The notes under the pieces were generated by a model, which was given only the letters and a program-made list of their open reading frames with translations, was not told where the DNA came from and ran no database searches. Position numbers and translations under genes: made by a program. From positions 17,672,501 through 17,736,500 of the forward strand of contig CM065392.1 of the NCBI GenBank assembly GCA_033060915.1: 64,000 nt of DNA, given 5' to 3'. The stretch is from Euryodendron excelsum (lineage: Eukaryota; Streptophyta; Magnoliopsida; Ericales; Pentaphylacaceae). Below, in pieces: positions 34,067-47,900 of the stretch. Numbering within the stretch: the first letter of the stretch is position 1; every line of letters starts with the position of its first letter.

Positions 34067-35998
34067 GTTAACGTTAGTCTCAAGTTTTCATTAATTAATT
34101 TTGATGATAACAAATATAAATATTTTAATGATTAAAATTTGGTTAATCTCAAGATTTCATGTTTGATGTATTAGTTAAGATTTTTAAAGAATTTTATGTT
34201 AAAAGTTTAAATATATTGTGCATTTTAATGATAAATCACTTAATTTTTTATTTATATTTTAAATGTTAATTATCTAACATTTCTTGAAGTTATTGTTAGT
34301 CTTGAAAGTAAAAGAAATGCATAGCATGAAGAAAAAGTCTCAATCAAAGATAATGGCAAAAAAGCTCATTGGAGATAGCTTCAGTATTATGTATATAACT
34401 TTTCATCAAACCGTTGGATTGATCTGATTGTTATGACATTGAAAATAAGACTCAAATTTCTATAAACAGTATCTTATGAGGACTTCGTGAAGAGAATTTC
34501 TTGTGGGACAAAACAGAGCTGGAAGGTGACCCATTGGAGCAAAAGTTCAAAATATGACAGTTGGGAGATAGTCTTAACAATCTGACCATATCTTTTGTTT
34601 CAAACATTCAAATGTACTAATTCTTGAGGTTCTGAAAAGCTGACTTCCATGTCTACAATGTTTCTCTTATAGACATTTTCAAATTTGAACGCTATAAGGG
34701 AGAAAATCGAGGTGGAAGTGAATGCAACTCTGCAGAAATTCAAATATACCAAATGAGAGATAGTTTAAGTATCTGGATAATAAATTTTGATCTGACCATT
34801 AGATCGACATGATTCTTAAAATTCTAAAAAATTGACTTCCATGTCTACAACTTTTCTCTTATATCAATTTTCAAATTCGAACGTTATAATGGAGAGAATT
34901 GAGGTGGAAGTAAAGGCAACTCTACAAAAATTTAAACATACCAACTGGGAGATAATTGAGTATTTTGAGCATAACTTCTGATCTGACCATTTGATCGCAT
35001 GATTCTTGAGGTTCTGAAAAGCTAACTTCCATGTCTACAACCTTGCTCTTATAGCCATTTTCAAATTCAAACGTTATCAAGGCAAAAATCAAGGTGAAAG
35101 TAAAGGTATCTGATTAGAAATTTAAAAACCTATCTGACAGCAAGTAGCTCAACGGGAAGAAATATTCAATGCTTTCTCAAATGGCTAGAAGTTCATTTTA
35201 AGCTGAAAATAATCCACTATCCTATCTCTATAGATAGAGATACAAAAGAGAAGCAAGAAACATACAAGAGATCACAAATATTGAGCATAGAAAGTGATAT
35301 TCATCAAGATCTTTAAGTTTTGAGCTTTACTTTTTCATTATTCTATTTCATCTTTGAGCTTTATTGTTTTATTCAACTCTTGAGAGTTTTGTATATATAG
35401 TTGTTAACTTCAACTTCCCTATATCATTTGTAAAAGGGTTGTTAAACCCTTGTGATTTTTTTTCTTGAGTGGTGGAGAGGAACACTTGGAGCAAAAGATC
35501 ATCTTGGTGTTTTGTTTTGGAAAGTAAAACAAAGGGTAGTTTTTTTAAGTATTTTTGGAAGAAAACACTTGGTGTAAAGGTTTGCTAATAATCAGCAAGC
35601 TAATGGTATAAAGTTATTTGAAGAATAATGGATTTGCTCAAGGAAAGAGCCTTGGAGGTGGACGTAAGTTTGGCATAAGAGAGGCCAACTGAACCACTTT
35701 AAATCATTGTATTTGATCTCTTTTATTTTTTCTCTTTATATTTTACTTAATATCTTTCTTATATATATATATAGTCTTGATATACTTGAGATACACACAC
35801 TTGAATCCATTGTACTAATCTTACATTGATTATATCTTGGGTTGTCTTATTCATTACATATCTACCTTAATATTTTATACATTTTCTATTGCATCTTACC
35901 ACTTGAAAATTAAGTGCATTAGATTATTTTAAATTTTAATTTTTAATTGTAAATTCAATTCACCTCCCTTTTGAGTTGCCACCTGGTCTAATAGTTAA
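34067..35998 (+). repeat. Sirevirus-type solo LTR with GTTAA target duplication
   Basis: The LTR (34072-35993, 1922 bp) is flanked by GTTAA on both sides. It starts CGTTAGTCTCAAG with TTTTGATGATAACAAA close behind, and ends GAGTTGCCACCTGGTCTAATA. The canonical TG...CA ends have mutated to CG...TA. Three copies of a roughly 191-bp unit containing ACTTCCATGTCTACAA (34643, 34835, 35025) lie inside. Confidence 0.75.
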
Positions 35999-35999
35999 C

Positions 36000-38283
36000 T
36001 TGTTTGGTTGGACAAGGGTTTTGTTTACTTATTTACTAGTTTTATAACCGTGCCATGCACGGAAATTTTTTTCTACGTTTATTATGAACATATATTTTAG
36101 TTATATTTTTAAATTTTTGTGATTTAATTAAGTAAAATATGAAATAAATAGAGTGATTCAAGGAAATAAAAATCAATTATTGGACTAATGTTAATTTCAT
36201 TTAAAAGAATGACTCAATTATTATATTTATGATATTTTCTAACAAAGTATTATAATTATCAATAATACATGTATCTAAATGAATAGTTGAAGAATTTAAT
36301 GTGATTATGACGATGCATATCCTATGAATTTGATGAATATAGTGGATAGTGGCATAAGTAAAAATACTCAATATTTAAAAAAATATATGTATAATTATAT
36401 AGATGAAAAAAAAAACATGTATTTGAATTAATAGTTGAACAAGCTAAGAAGATTGTTAAGTCTCTCAAATTTCTTGTTGAACGTTAAATATTTGAAAATT
36501 TAATTGTTTTTCTTAATCACTTATTATCACATTTTTTTGAAAAGACATCTTGGATAGTTTCAAAAACTAATTTTAGATTTCTTACTAAATTTTAGATGCA
36601 TTTAATCTAATATTTTTTTCTAAATTGTTTAAAATATATATATTACAATCACTTATTAACTAATGTAGGGCGAAGAATTTAGATAGATTAAAAAAACAAA
36701 AAGTGAAAAAAAATTAAAAACAAAGAATGCCACATGTTGCAACCACTTAAATTGATAATTAAGAAGATAGTGAAGATACATTTTATCTAAATTTAGTGAA
36801 TACAATGTGCAATAGCGTAAGTTTTAACAATTTCATTTGAAAATTAAATGTATAAAATAATGTTGTAAATGTAAGAATGCATGTGTATAAGATAATAGTT
36901 GAAGAATTAAAAATAATAAAATAATCAACTGACTTTTAGAATTCATATTAAATGCAAATGTATAGTTTTGAAAACAAATTATATATATAAAACATTATTA
37001 AAAGTACAAAGAATGCAATATTTAAGAAAATTTTAAAAATAGTCAACTGACTTTTATAATTTTTAGTAAATTTAAATTCATTGCATCTAAGATTATTTTT
37101 AAAAGGTTTAAAAAAGTTATATCTTTCGCTAATATTAATTCACTTAGGTAGGAAAAAAAAGTTAAATAATTAAAACACAAAAACTGAAAAAATTAAAAGT
37201 AAAGTACGCTAAGTGTCGCCACCACAACAATAAGATAAGGGCTTACTTAAATTTTAAATTCATTACAATTCAAATGAAGTTTAACTTACATAGAGAAAAG
37301 AAGCTTGACAAATTAAAACACAAAAAATAAAAAAAAATTAAAAGCAAAGATGCCAAGTGTCCCAAGCACAACGTATCAAATATAGGAACACAATAAATAC
37401 AATGAACAAACAAAATACAGTGTAGTAATCTATATATGTCAAATACATTAACAAAATAAATACAACAAAAAAATAAAGTGTAGTAATCTATATATTTATT
37501 AAAACACAAAAAGTGAAAAAAAATTAAAACTAAAGGATGCCATGTGCCACCACCACAACAATAAGATAATGAATTACTTAAATTTTATATTCATTGCATT
37601 TAAAATTAATTTCAAAAGATTTGAAAGAGTAATGTCTTTAACTTATAATTAATTAACTTCCATAGACAAGTTTGATTGACAAATTAAAAAAATTAAAGAG
37701 TAAAGATGCAAACTATCCCAACCACTGCGACAATGGTCTACTTATATATATTGTGTATAAATATAGATGTAGATATATACAGTTATATAGATATTATTTT
37801 TATAATGTTATAATTATTGATGACTTGTGCATTGGAATTTATAAATAAATTTTAAAAAGATAATAGAGTTAATTTTTATTTGAATTTAGTATACAAATTG
37901 TATAGTAGTATAGTAGGTAAATACATGGCAATTAAAAATAAAATACGGTATTCTATTTATTTATATCATATATATAACTCTAAAACAAGAAGCCACATGT
38001 CGTTGCCATAATCAGCTACGTTTATGAAATTTAAAAAGTCAAAACCAATACATTGATATCTAATAAAAGTGTAAAATTTTTATAACAAATATATGAACAC
38101 AATAAATACAATGAACAAATGACAAAGTGCATTTATGTCAAATACATGAACAAAATGAATACAATGAACCAAAATTAAAATGTAGTTATTCATGTATTTA
38201 TATCATATATATATATACATATATAACTCTACGAAAATAAGCCACATGTTGCTGCTATAATGAGCCACGTGTTGCAACCACAG
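36000..38283. repeat. AT-rich region with a degenerate recurring motif; no gene
   Basis: A motif of the type ATTAAAACACAAAAAGTGAA followed by AAATTAAAA and a GCCACATGTTGCAACCAC-like block recurs near 36690, 37170, 37315, 37500 and 37685. The second half recurs alone near 37990, 38240 and 38265. A 15-bp hairpin CCGTGCCATGCACGG is at 36048-36062. Open frames here are short and AT-driven. Confidence 0.5.
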
Positions 38284-40143
38284 TGTAAGCACCCCATTTT
38301 CGTTTGCTTGGAAATTTTCGGTCCAAACCAATCTTCTAGTAAAACGTCACAGCACTGTCAAGCCTCGAGCGGCTTTTCAGAGATTGAATCAAACCCTTCA
38401 AGTTCAAGCAGTTGCTTCCGGGCCTAGAAGGCCTAACTAAAGCAAGATGACCAAAATGTTCCTAGACTTTTCAAGTAGCTTTTCGAGACCGGACGGTCTC
38501 CAAAGCCAATGGCCAATACCATCGGAGTGACGGAAACACTCACAAACCTTGAACGGTTTACTTTCAACTCCTACTAGCTCGCTGACGTAGAATGTTCATT
38601 ACGCTCTTAGGCATTAGGCCGCTTTTTGAGATTGGGCGATCTCCGGAACCAACACCAAAACTGCTAGAGTGATAAAAGTACTCACAAATTATCAAATTGT
38701 TAGAGTGGCAAAAACACTCACAAACAAGTCAACACAGGCATACTGTAAGTAACCTTGTGTCAAAAGACCAACTACGCCTATTGCCCGTAGCATGTTTACC
38801 AAAGGAAGGGATATCTTTGAAAACTAACTCGTCACAATCATCAGAGTGCGAAAACTCTAGTAAATCCAGGTCAACGTCGGCGCTTGCTAGCCCTGCATAG
38901 TAAAAAATGATCATATTGCCCCTAGGTAGCCCGACACGTCTTTTGAGAAAGTACCAGTTTCTCAAGGTGGTAAGGTCACCTGCAACACTATCTCTAAACA
39001 ACTTGGCATGTTCAATATGCCATTCAAATCAATTCCAGTCTCATTCTGGTCAAAATGGTCATTTTGCCCTTAGGCTCCTCGACATGTCTTCGAGAAAATA
39101 CCAATTCCTCAAGGCATTAAGGCCACTCTTAACACTATCTTTAGACAGTCCAGTATGTTCAATATTCTATTCAAACCAACTCTGGTCTCATTCTGGATAA
39201 TCCCGATCAAAATGATTATTTTGTCCCTAGGTGCCTCGACACACTCCCGGGAAGTACAAGTTCCCTGAAGCGGTAAAACCACCCCATACTACCTCTAGGT
39301 AGTTAGGCATGCCCAAGTTTCCAAATAAAATTCTTTCCGATCTCGTTTCGACAAGTTTTGATCAAATGACCATTTTACCCTTATCAAGGCCTGAGTGCCT
39401 TTTCAGACCACATTAGCCCAAAAAACTGAACCAGTACCTACCAGGACACTCCGAAGAGGGTTCCTATCAGTTTTGGGGGAGTCCCTTGACTCAAAACACA
39501 CATTAATCAATAAAAGCTTTAAGGACCATGTCACAAATGCTCCCCCAAAACCGAATTTTCCTTCAATTCCTAAACTAAAACGCACCATTGACAGACATGC
39601 TTATTAAGGAATTCTTAGAAGCCTGAGTGATAGGCTTTTCAACGGTATGGTCTAATTTTCAATAACATCACTCGAAGGTCATGATCGAACAACTCAAAGA
39701 AGCGTACTTTTTGAAACTTGAAAAAAAAAATACAAGTATACCTCTCATTTCATGTGTCAAATCCTGATTCTTTGGTTAAAACGCAGCATCAAACGACTTG
39801 TAAAATGCATAAATCAGAAAATTTTTTGAAGCCTTTCAAGGGGACTTTCCATTAGTATAGTTTGATCAAGATAATCACTTCTTGAAGGCCACGATCGCTT
39901 GGATAAAAAATAGCCATTTTAGGAAACCGACCTAGAGTCTTTTAAACGCTCCCAAAAGCTTATTTTTAAGCTCGCTTCCCAAGGCAATATCTTTATCATC
40001 CAAAGTCGTCCAAGGCTTCCCGAGGGTACTAAGTTCAAGAGAAACTAGAGGGGAACATTGTCGCCGTGTCTGATTTTCCTAGATCATCCCTGGATGGCAC
40101 GAATATTGAGGAGAAGCACGCATAAAATTTCCAAGTGGGGGAG
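38284..40143 (+). repeat. 5' fragment of a TGTAAGCACCCC-family LTR (E)
   Basis: Starts TGTAAGCACCCCATTTTCG like LTRs B and D and shares their spaced blocks (GAGTGGCAAAAACACTCACAA; GGTCAAAATGGTCATTTTGCC-like). It is cut off at 40143 by the gypsy LTR that follows. Confidence 0.65.
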
Positions 40144-42695
40144 TGTAAGCTACATGTGCCCATTTTTTGATTAGATTGAGACAAAACTTGTCTTCCAGCC
40201 CAAGTTTGGAAAATACAAGGGTGTCATGAGGCACTCTTTCAGTGGCTAGGTCCCGGCGCTTATGTTACATGCACTTGAACCAATTTGGGCCAGGCACATG
40301 TAATACATGTGCCAGCCCCAAACTAGACTACCTATAAATAACAGCCCCCCCTTGATATTTTAGAGACTAAATACGTAAGGAAGCTTTGCAAAAATCAAAA
40401 CAGAAAGCTCAAAAATATTTTCATTTAAAACCCTAACTTGCTTAATCTCATGTTTAGCTTAATTACATACATTCTAGTGTGTGATTATATTAATTGAGGA
40501 GCTTGATTAGCATATTTTAATGAGAGCATGCTATGAGAGAATTATCATATTTTTTAGCATTATTAGTTGGTTTAATCCTTGATTAATTACCTTAATTAAT
40601 CCACATCCTTAGCTTAAGGCTAATGATGATTAATTAGCCTAAACATGTTTAATTATGTTAATCATGTGGATTAGTGGTGTGGTGAAGTAAGGAGGTGATT
40701 GGTATAGAAGCCACCTAGGTGTGTGCTTCACTTAAGTGAGGTGTGTGCACAAGGTGTGTGTGCTTGTTGCTAGCATGTGTATGTGTGTGACATGTTGAGA
40801 AATAGATACAAGTTGTATCAATTGTTGACTTTAAGTCAAGAAGGGAGAGAAAAGAGAGGAGCTTGTGTGGTAATTGTGTTTGGTGAGAAAGAAAGGGAGA
40901 GAAAAAAAAAGAAGAGAAAGAGAGAAAGGAAGAAAAGGAAGAAGGGATTGAAGACGAAGGCTTGTCTTTCATTTTCTTGAGGTGAAAATCTTATCTTCAT
41001 ACATGCTTGTGTGGTTGTGTTTTTATAGATTCTTGCATACTAGCATATCATTTATGCCATAGAAGTGAGAGTTGGACGTGGAGAGAGAGATTGCATATGA
41101 TTTCTAAGTGGAGACCTTGAATTCTTTATGTTTTTCATGTATTAATGTTTAGATGCCTTGTTAAAGGTTTTAGAACTTCATTCTAGACTTTAAAAGACTT
41201 AGAAATTGAGTTGGGGTTATAAAGGAGACTTAAAACCATGTTTGAAACTTCATTTTTGGACCTAGGAGGGAGAGGGGCGCACTGGTGCACCTGGAGGGCC
41301 CCTAATGGCGCAGTGGGCTGCCAAGAGGGTGATACGGTGCACCAGAGGGTGCCTAATGGCGCAATGAGCTGCCAGAAGGGCGCTATGGCGCACCAAGGAG
41401 CGCCTAGTGGCATGCTTCTCGACCACAACTTCAGCGCATTTTGGTAAAATGGTCATATCTCACTCTAGAAAACTCAAAATGACACACCGTTTGAAGCGTT
41501 AAAAAGTAAACTCATAGATATTTTTATTGATATAAAATTTACACTCTAAATCATTGTAAATTGAGAGATATTGTAGTTTAAAGTTGACTTTGTATTGCAT
41601 TAGGAAAGGGTTTACTATCCCATTGAGTTCTAATGCATCATTGATGGTCTAAATCACATATTTAAGAAGTATAGGCTATAATTATGCATTGATTATGAAT
41701 TATAGCATCTATTTCATCATGATTGATGTGGTTTTGGATGATAGGTTTGAAAATTGATCAAAACACTTCGACTCAACCAAAAGAGTGACTCAACTGTGAT
41801 TATAAAGCAGTAACAGGTGGGGATATAAGATATTCTTATTTGTATTGAATGAATGTCTTATTATGAATGCTAGTGTTGATTGTGAGGAGATTAGGATATT
41901 CTTTCTCATATTGTATATAATATCTTATAAGCTATATTCATGATGATTGGTGGTTTATAAGGTGATATTGCATACAATCCATAATGTGTGCATAAATTGT
42001 TTTGCACATGAGAAGGTTCAGTCACGTGGGACTAATCTAAGGTTTAGTCATGGTGGACTAACCTAAAGGGTGTCATAGTGGACATTCTTGGATAACAAGC
42101 AATCAATATATTGGGTTAATGTTATCTAAATCGCGCGCTTATTTATAATGTATCATACATTGCATTACAGGAGATATTACTTATCATTGGTGGTAATTTA
42201 TCTATTGGTGGATTATAAAAAGCTCATTTATCATTTATTCTTTATAAGTATTGATTATCTTTGTGAACACGTTGATATATAGCTCACACCTACATAGATT
42301 GTCTTGCAGGTGAGAGAGAAGGGAGGTTCGGTCCATTGCTGTTGCCATCGTTATTGATGTTAGTGTGGAGTTAGAGAGCTTTGAGAAGCTCCATTGTTGA
42401 GTCATTGCTCTTGTATATGTTGTGTATTGGATAGGAGTTTGTAGAGTTTGTTTACATTTTGGTTTGTAATCATTATGAGTTGATTCAGTAGTCTTCTTTA
42501 TGTATGTTGATTAGATTGTGAGATAGTTTCATTTATTTAATGATGGAGATTCTAGGAAGGTTTTCTATTTAATGATGTTGTTTATTCCTTCTTATCTTTG
42601 GAATTGTTGTGAGGTTTCGCTTATAGGTTGATAACTTGTGCAATCATTCATCCTAAAACGACGTTAATGAGGCCTAATTAGGTGCGGGCGTGACA
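40144..42695 (+). repeat. 5' LTR of a Ty3/gypsy chromovirus-like element (F)
   Basis: Begins TGTAAGCTACATGTGCCC, ends GCGGGCGTGACA, 2552 bp, followed after 3 bp by a Met-tRNA primer site. A TATA box (CCTATAAATAACAGC) is near 40331. A 51-bp tandem repeat (about 2.5 copies, 41284-41410, with CTAATGGCGCA at 41302 and 41353) explains open frames in this part. Only this LTR is in the window. Confidence 0.8.
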
Positions 42696-42698
42696 GAT

Positions 42699-42710
42699 TG
42701 GTATCAAAGC
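42699..42710 (+). other. primer binding site (initiator Met-tRNA)
   Basis: TGGTATCAAAGC, one base from the standard plant TGGTATCAGAGC, three bases after the LTR end. This fixes the LTR border and the element orientation. Confidence 0.85.
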
Positions 42711-42864
42711 TGTGGTTTAAGGCCAAGGTTTAAGACCAAGACTTTGTTATTGAGTTGGCGTCTACAGTTGTAGTAGATTGTAAGGTGTTGTTGTGTCGGT
42801 TTAAGTTGATAGAGGTATGTGGGTCATATATATGGTGTACTAATCTTAAATTGATGTAGTGAGA

Positions 42865-43918
42865 ATGGCCCAAAGAGATTTACCAAGGGGAGTGGAAGAG
42901 GATGCATCATCAGCTCCAGAGAAAGGGCAGGGATGCTAGGAAAAGGGTGTTTAGAATCTACCAGATGCAGCCGATAGAGTGGTAAATGTTTTGGCTCAGT
43001 ATATTGAATATCAGTCCACTAGACTAGCATAGAGAACTAGTATATTGCATGAACAATTCATGAAACTGAATCCTCTAGAGTTCATCGGGGCAACCGATCC
43101 ATTAGTGACAGAGGAGTGGTTGAAGAAATTAGAGGCAATATTTGAGGTAATGGCTGTGGTAGATGAACAAAAACTAATGTTGGCTATATTCATATTAAAA
43201 GGTGAAGCACAAAATTGGTAAGAGACGAATGATAAGGGTGGTGAAGTAGCGATTTACATGGCAGCAATTTGTAAAGGTATTCATTGAGTAGTACTTTCCA
43301 CTTATTATAGATATCAAAAAAAGTAAGAGTTTATCTATCTGAAATAAGGAAAGATGACAATATCTGAATACGAAGAGCAATTCACAGCATTGTCACAGTT
43401 TGCACTCGACTTAGTGCGCATTGAAGATGCTAAATGCAGGAGGTTCCAATAGGGATTAGAGTTGAGCATTCGATCACGGGTTTTAGCTCTTGAAATGATA
43501 AGGTATGCTGACTTAGTGAATAAATAAAAAATTATGTAGTAAGATGTAAAAGAATTGTTATGTAGAAGAGAACAGTTCAAAAAAGGAAAATTTGATGCGG
43601 GAGTTAGAACGTCAGGCTAGAAATCATCAGAATCTGTAAGGTTTGGTGGATAAGGAAGATTACAGTTAAGCTTGAGAATAAGGAGTCTCAGATCTAGAAG
43701 TCCTTGGGGTCGTGGACCTTGGAGACCTCTGATGAGATCTTCGGGTTCGAGAACTTTTAGTGGTAGAATTGGAGGAGTTACTTATTACAGGTGTGGAGCA
43801 AATGGACATATTGTTAGAGATTGTCCAGTGACTTAGAGTGACAAAATTAGTGTGGATAGACAGGTTGCATAGCAAGACATTATACCCAGGGCTTTACAAT
43901 GACCTCCTTTGTGAGTAG
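42865..43918 (+). pseudogene. gag remnant of the chromovirus-like element
   Basis: From ATG at 42865 the frame gives a typical gag: LNPLEFIGATDPLVTEEWLK, then KLMLAIFILKGEAQNW, MTISEYEEQFTALSQFALDL and AKCRRFQ, ending in a CCHC knuckle (YRCGANGHIVRDCP, about 43780-43826). Stops interrupt it repeatedly (for example after EAQNW and after RRFQ), so it is dead. It is cut at 43918 by LTR A, and protease and pol are absent from the window. Confidence 0.85.
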
Positions 43919-44978
43919 TGTCACACTTCAATTTTTTGCACTCAAGAAAACACAAGTGAGAAAAATAGGGTATTCTCTCGTTAGAACTCATCCTTCTAAA
44001 AGGACGAGTGCGAGTAGGTTTGAACTAGAAATTGACATTGAATAAGGGCTTTTGGAAAAGATTTCGAGTCACCACCTAACTTCGTTAAGGTGAGTTAGGT
44101 CACCTAAAACTAATTGTAATTCTAAGATTAAACTTAAGGTTTTTTAAAGGGTTTTGGAAAACTTCCTCAAGAGAGGGTTTTTTTTTGGAAAACAAGTTGT
44201 TTGAAAACCAATGAAAAGATTTAAGCCCTTTTTGAAAGTAACTCCATCTTTGGTCTTTCGAAAACAGTGATTCTAGGTTCGGAGGTTGGTTACGTATAGA
44301 AAAGATACATAACCAATATATTTTATCATCTTATTCTGCCCTTGCGGTACCAATATATTTTATCACCCTAAGTTCATTTATTTAGAATCTTCGATTATCT
44401 ATTGTCCAATTATATCCACTTTGAGAAGAATCATATAAAAAAGAAGTTTCATATGATTGCATGACATGCAAGTCCAAGCAAAGAATTTGATTTTGAAAAT
44501 AGATTTGAAGAGAAGATTTGAAGTTTGAAAGAGGTTGTGAGAAATTGAAACTTGAAAAAGGTTGTGTCCACACCCATGGGGGTTGCTTACGTATTCCTTT
44601 GTTGAGAATCAAGTCAGTTGTAGTTCGGACTCGGGGTCCGATTAAAAATAGACACTTTAAGGTCTTTGAAAAGTTTGAATTGAAAAGACACTTTGGGGCC
44701 TTTAAAAAACTTGATTTGAAGAGGGGTTTGAATTCAACTTTGATTGGAAGATTTGAAATTGACTTGGATTCGAAATCGAACTTGGAATGGACTTTGATTT
44801 GAAGTTGAACTAAATGATTTGAAATTGAACTTTAAAGAGTAGAACTTGAACTTGATTTGGAAAAATTAAATTGAACTTTGAAATTAACTTGACTTAGATT
44901 AAAGTTTGAAAACAAACTTGGTTTAGAAAATAATTTTTAGAAAAGAATTAAAGGCCTCCTAACTTTAGGGTTAGGGTT

Positions 44979-47900
44979 TGTAAGCACCCCATTTTTGATC
45001 GCTCGGCAATCTATAGTCCATCTATACTTGTATTCAAGTCAATGTGGACATATTCTGAGTTAAATCAACTTTCCAAGTCTAATCCCGTCTATCCATTGTT
45101 TCGCGGTCCCCCCGGGTCCAAATAGAGGCAAAATGACCAAAATGCCCTTAGGGGCATTGTTCGGTCCAATTCCCAAATCAGGCACGTCTTCTCAAAGACG
45201 GTAAGTCCAATTTTTCAAGTCCAATTCCAATTCCAATCTCTCTCTTGAGAAAGTTGATTCATCAAGGCAGTAAGTCTATCTTGTTTAGCACATTTTTCGA
45301 AGAAATTTTTTTCGAAACGGTAAGTCCCTTCAAACCTGTCGACCGGGACGAGACCCTAAGTCCCTTAGATGGTAGAACGGTCCACCTTTGGCACCTGCTA
45401 GCCTGCCAATGCAGAAATGTCTATTTTGGCATGCCTTCTGAGAGAGTTGATTTTTCAGGCGCTAAATCTCTCTAGCAGCTTCCCGAGATCAGGCAGTCTA
45501 GGGAATGATCACGAACTGTCAGAGTAGCGGAAGTACTCGCAAACATCGCAACTGTCAGAGTAGTAGAAATACTCGCAAACAGGTCGATATAGGGAATTGC
45601 CAACAAACTCCTGTGTCATGGGACCGCCGTCAGAGTGACAGAAACACTCAAAATCCAAGTCAACACCGGTGCCTGCTAGCCCATTTCGGTGAAAAATAAC
45701 CAAACTGCCTCTAAGGCCATTTTTCGACACATTTCTCAAGAAAATACCTAAGTCCTCAGAATGGTAAGTCCACCCTTCCAAGATTATCCTAGAGACGATC
45801 TGGCTTGATTAGGTGTCTTCTAGTCAGTTTTGGGCCAATTCCGAGACTTTTTGGTCAAAATGAACATTTTGCCCCTAGGTATCCGAACACCCTGGGGATC
45901 ACACCGGCTCTGGGTATCAAACCAGTAACCTTTGGGAACATTCTAAATAATTTTTCCAAACCTCGAGTCTTCTTCAAGGACATTTTGAGTCAGTCCCAGC
46001 AGCTTTCTAACGCAATTGACCGTTTTGCCCCTAATGCCCTGATCAAACCTTCCAACAAACCCTAACATCCGTTTTTAAGTCCATTACCCCCAGGACCCTA
46101 TTGTAAGGGTTCCTGCCCTTTTTCGACCCTTTGGGTCATTCCCGGCCCCTTCGAATCATTCCTGGACTTTCCAGAGTCATTCCTAGAGAAGCTAGGCTAA
46201 AAATTCCATGGTAGTCACTAGTACAGGCGTCCAAATCTTCTTAAGATACATTGCTTCACGACCTTAAAATTTTCCTAACTGGTTTGCACCAAGCCAATAT
46301 TTGGATTGGTGCCACTAGAAGGTTTTTTGGTCATTCTTCTCTCTATAAATAGAGAGCCTCCTCCCGTGTGAATGAGGTTCGCAAACTCAGTCTAAAAACC
46401 CTACTTTTTAATACACAGAGCTCGTAGCCTCCCTAAACCCTAGTTTCTTTAGGTTTTCACAAACCCTAGCCTCCTATACACTCATACACTCTCATATACT
46501 CATACACTAGCCTCAAACCCTTTATTGAAGACTTGGATTGTTGCAACTAAGAAGCTTTGAAGATCGAAGACAAACTCTTGAAGACTGAAGTGAAGACCGA
46601 AGCGAAGCAAGCAAAATAAAATGCACAAAGCTAAGCAAAATAAAGAAGACACAAGGTAGGCTTCTTATTTACGTTTACGCATCTTTCCCCTGCTCTTCTC
46701 TCTCCTAACCCACTTGGGTTTTCTTCTATTTTAATCCCCCATCTTCTTCCTCCCCCCCCCCCCCCCCCTTTTCATGCATGCTTGAAACAAGAGATTTTTC
46801 GGTCCATGTGCAGGATTAGGCTATTGGAGAGTCATCGTGTCGGGGACTTTCTTTTAGTCTAACCAGAGACTACGTGGGTTCGGCTCTCTTGATTATGTGA
46901 TGAAGCCTTAACCTTATATGTTCATGACCCCAATTTGTATTGTGCATATCATGATCTTGCATTATTCCAAAATTCGTTTTCAAACTCGTTTTCAAAAGCT
47001 TACATCAAAAATTTCTTTTTCAAAACTTGTTTTCAAAATCATAGTCCTAGGGTGATTCTAGCCTTTTTATGATTAGGGTTGCTTTAGAAAAGTGTTACAT
47101 TTAAAGTGACCAATATGGTCCATAGTTTCAAAATCCTTGTTGTTTTCAAAACCATTATCTTAAAGTGGTTCTAGCCTTCCTGTGATTAGAATTGCTTTAG
47201 AAAAGTGAGATATTTTACATACTTTCTAAAACCTCTCTTCAAATTCCCTTTCAAAATTATTTTCAAAAACTCCCTCCAAAAATCTATTTTTCAAAACTCT
47301 ATTTCAATCTCCTTTCCAAAAACTCTATTTTCAAAATTTCTTTCCTAAAAATACTCCCTAGGTTTCATTCTTAGAAAACTCTCTCCCTAAATCTCTTTTC
47401 CAAAATCTCTTTCCAAAAACTCTCTCAAAGTTTTACTTTTCAAAAACTCTCTCTTCAAGATTCACTTTCTAAAAACTCATCTCTAGGATTTCCTTCCAAA
47501 AATCTCTCTTTCTAAAAGCTCACTTTTCAAGATCTTCTTCGTTAGAGCCCAAGTCAAGCCCTAGGAACTCACGATTAGGAAACCTTAATTTTCCTTCCCA
47601 AAAACTTGATTTTCAATCTTGCCTTAAAACCTAGGTTTCCAAAATCTCCCTTTTTACATCAAAATCTTAAGTTTCCAAAACCTATTTTCTACATGAAAAC
47701 TATAGTCTTCCAAATCTAGGGTTTCTAAAACTTCCCTTTCCAAATCCATGCCAAATCTAATCTTCCCCTTTAGGAAACTAAATCCAATCTCCCCTTTAGG
47801 AAACTAAATCCAATCCTCCGTTTTTTGAAACAAAATCAAACCCTCTCTTTTAGAAACAAAATCCAATCCCTTGTTTTAGGAAATAGAAGTCTCAATCTTT

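Noticed and set aside
41183..41456. ORFs on both strands in LTR F
   Set aside because: Produced by a 51-bp tandem repeat, whose length is a multiple of three.
46752..46768. 17-base C run
   Set aside because: A homopolymer in LTR B; length may be an assembly artefact and no function is implied.
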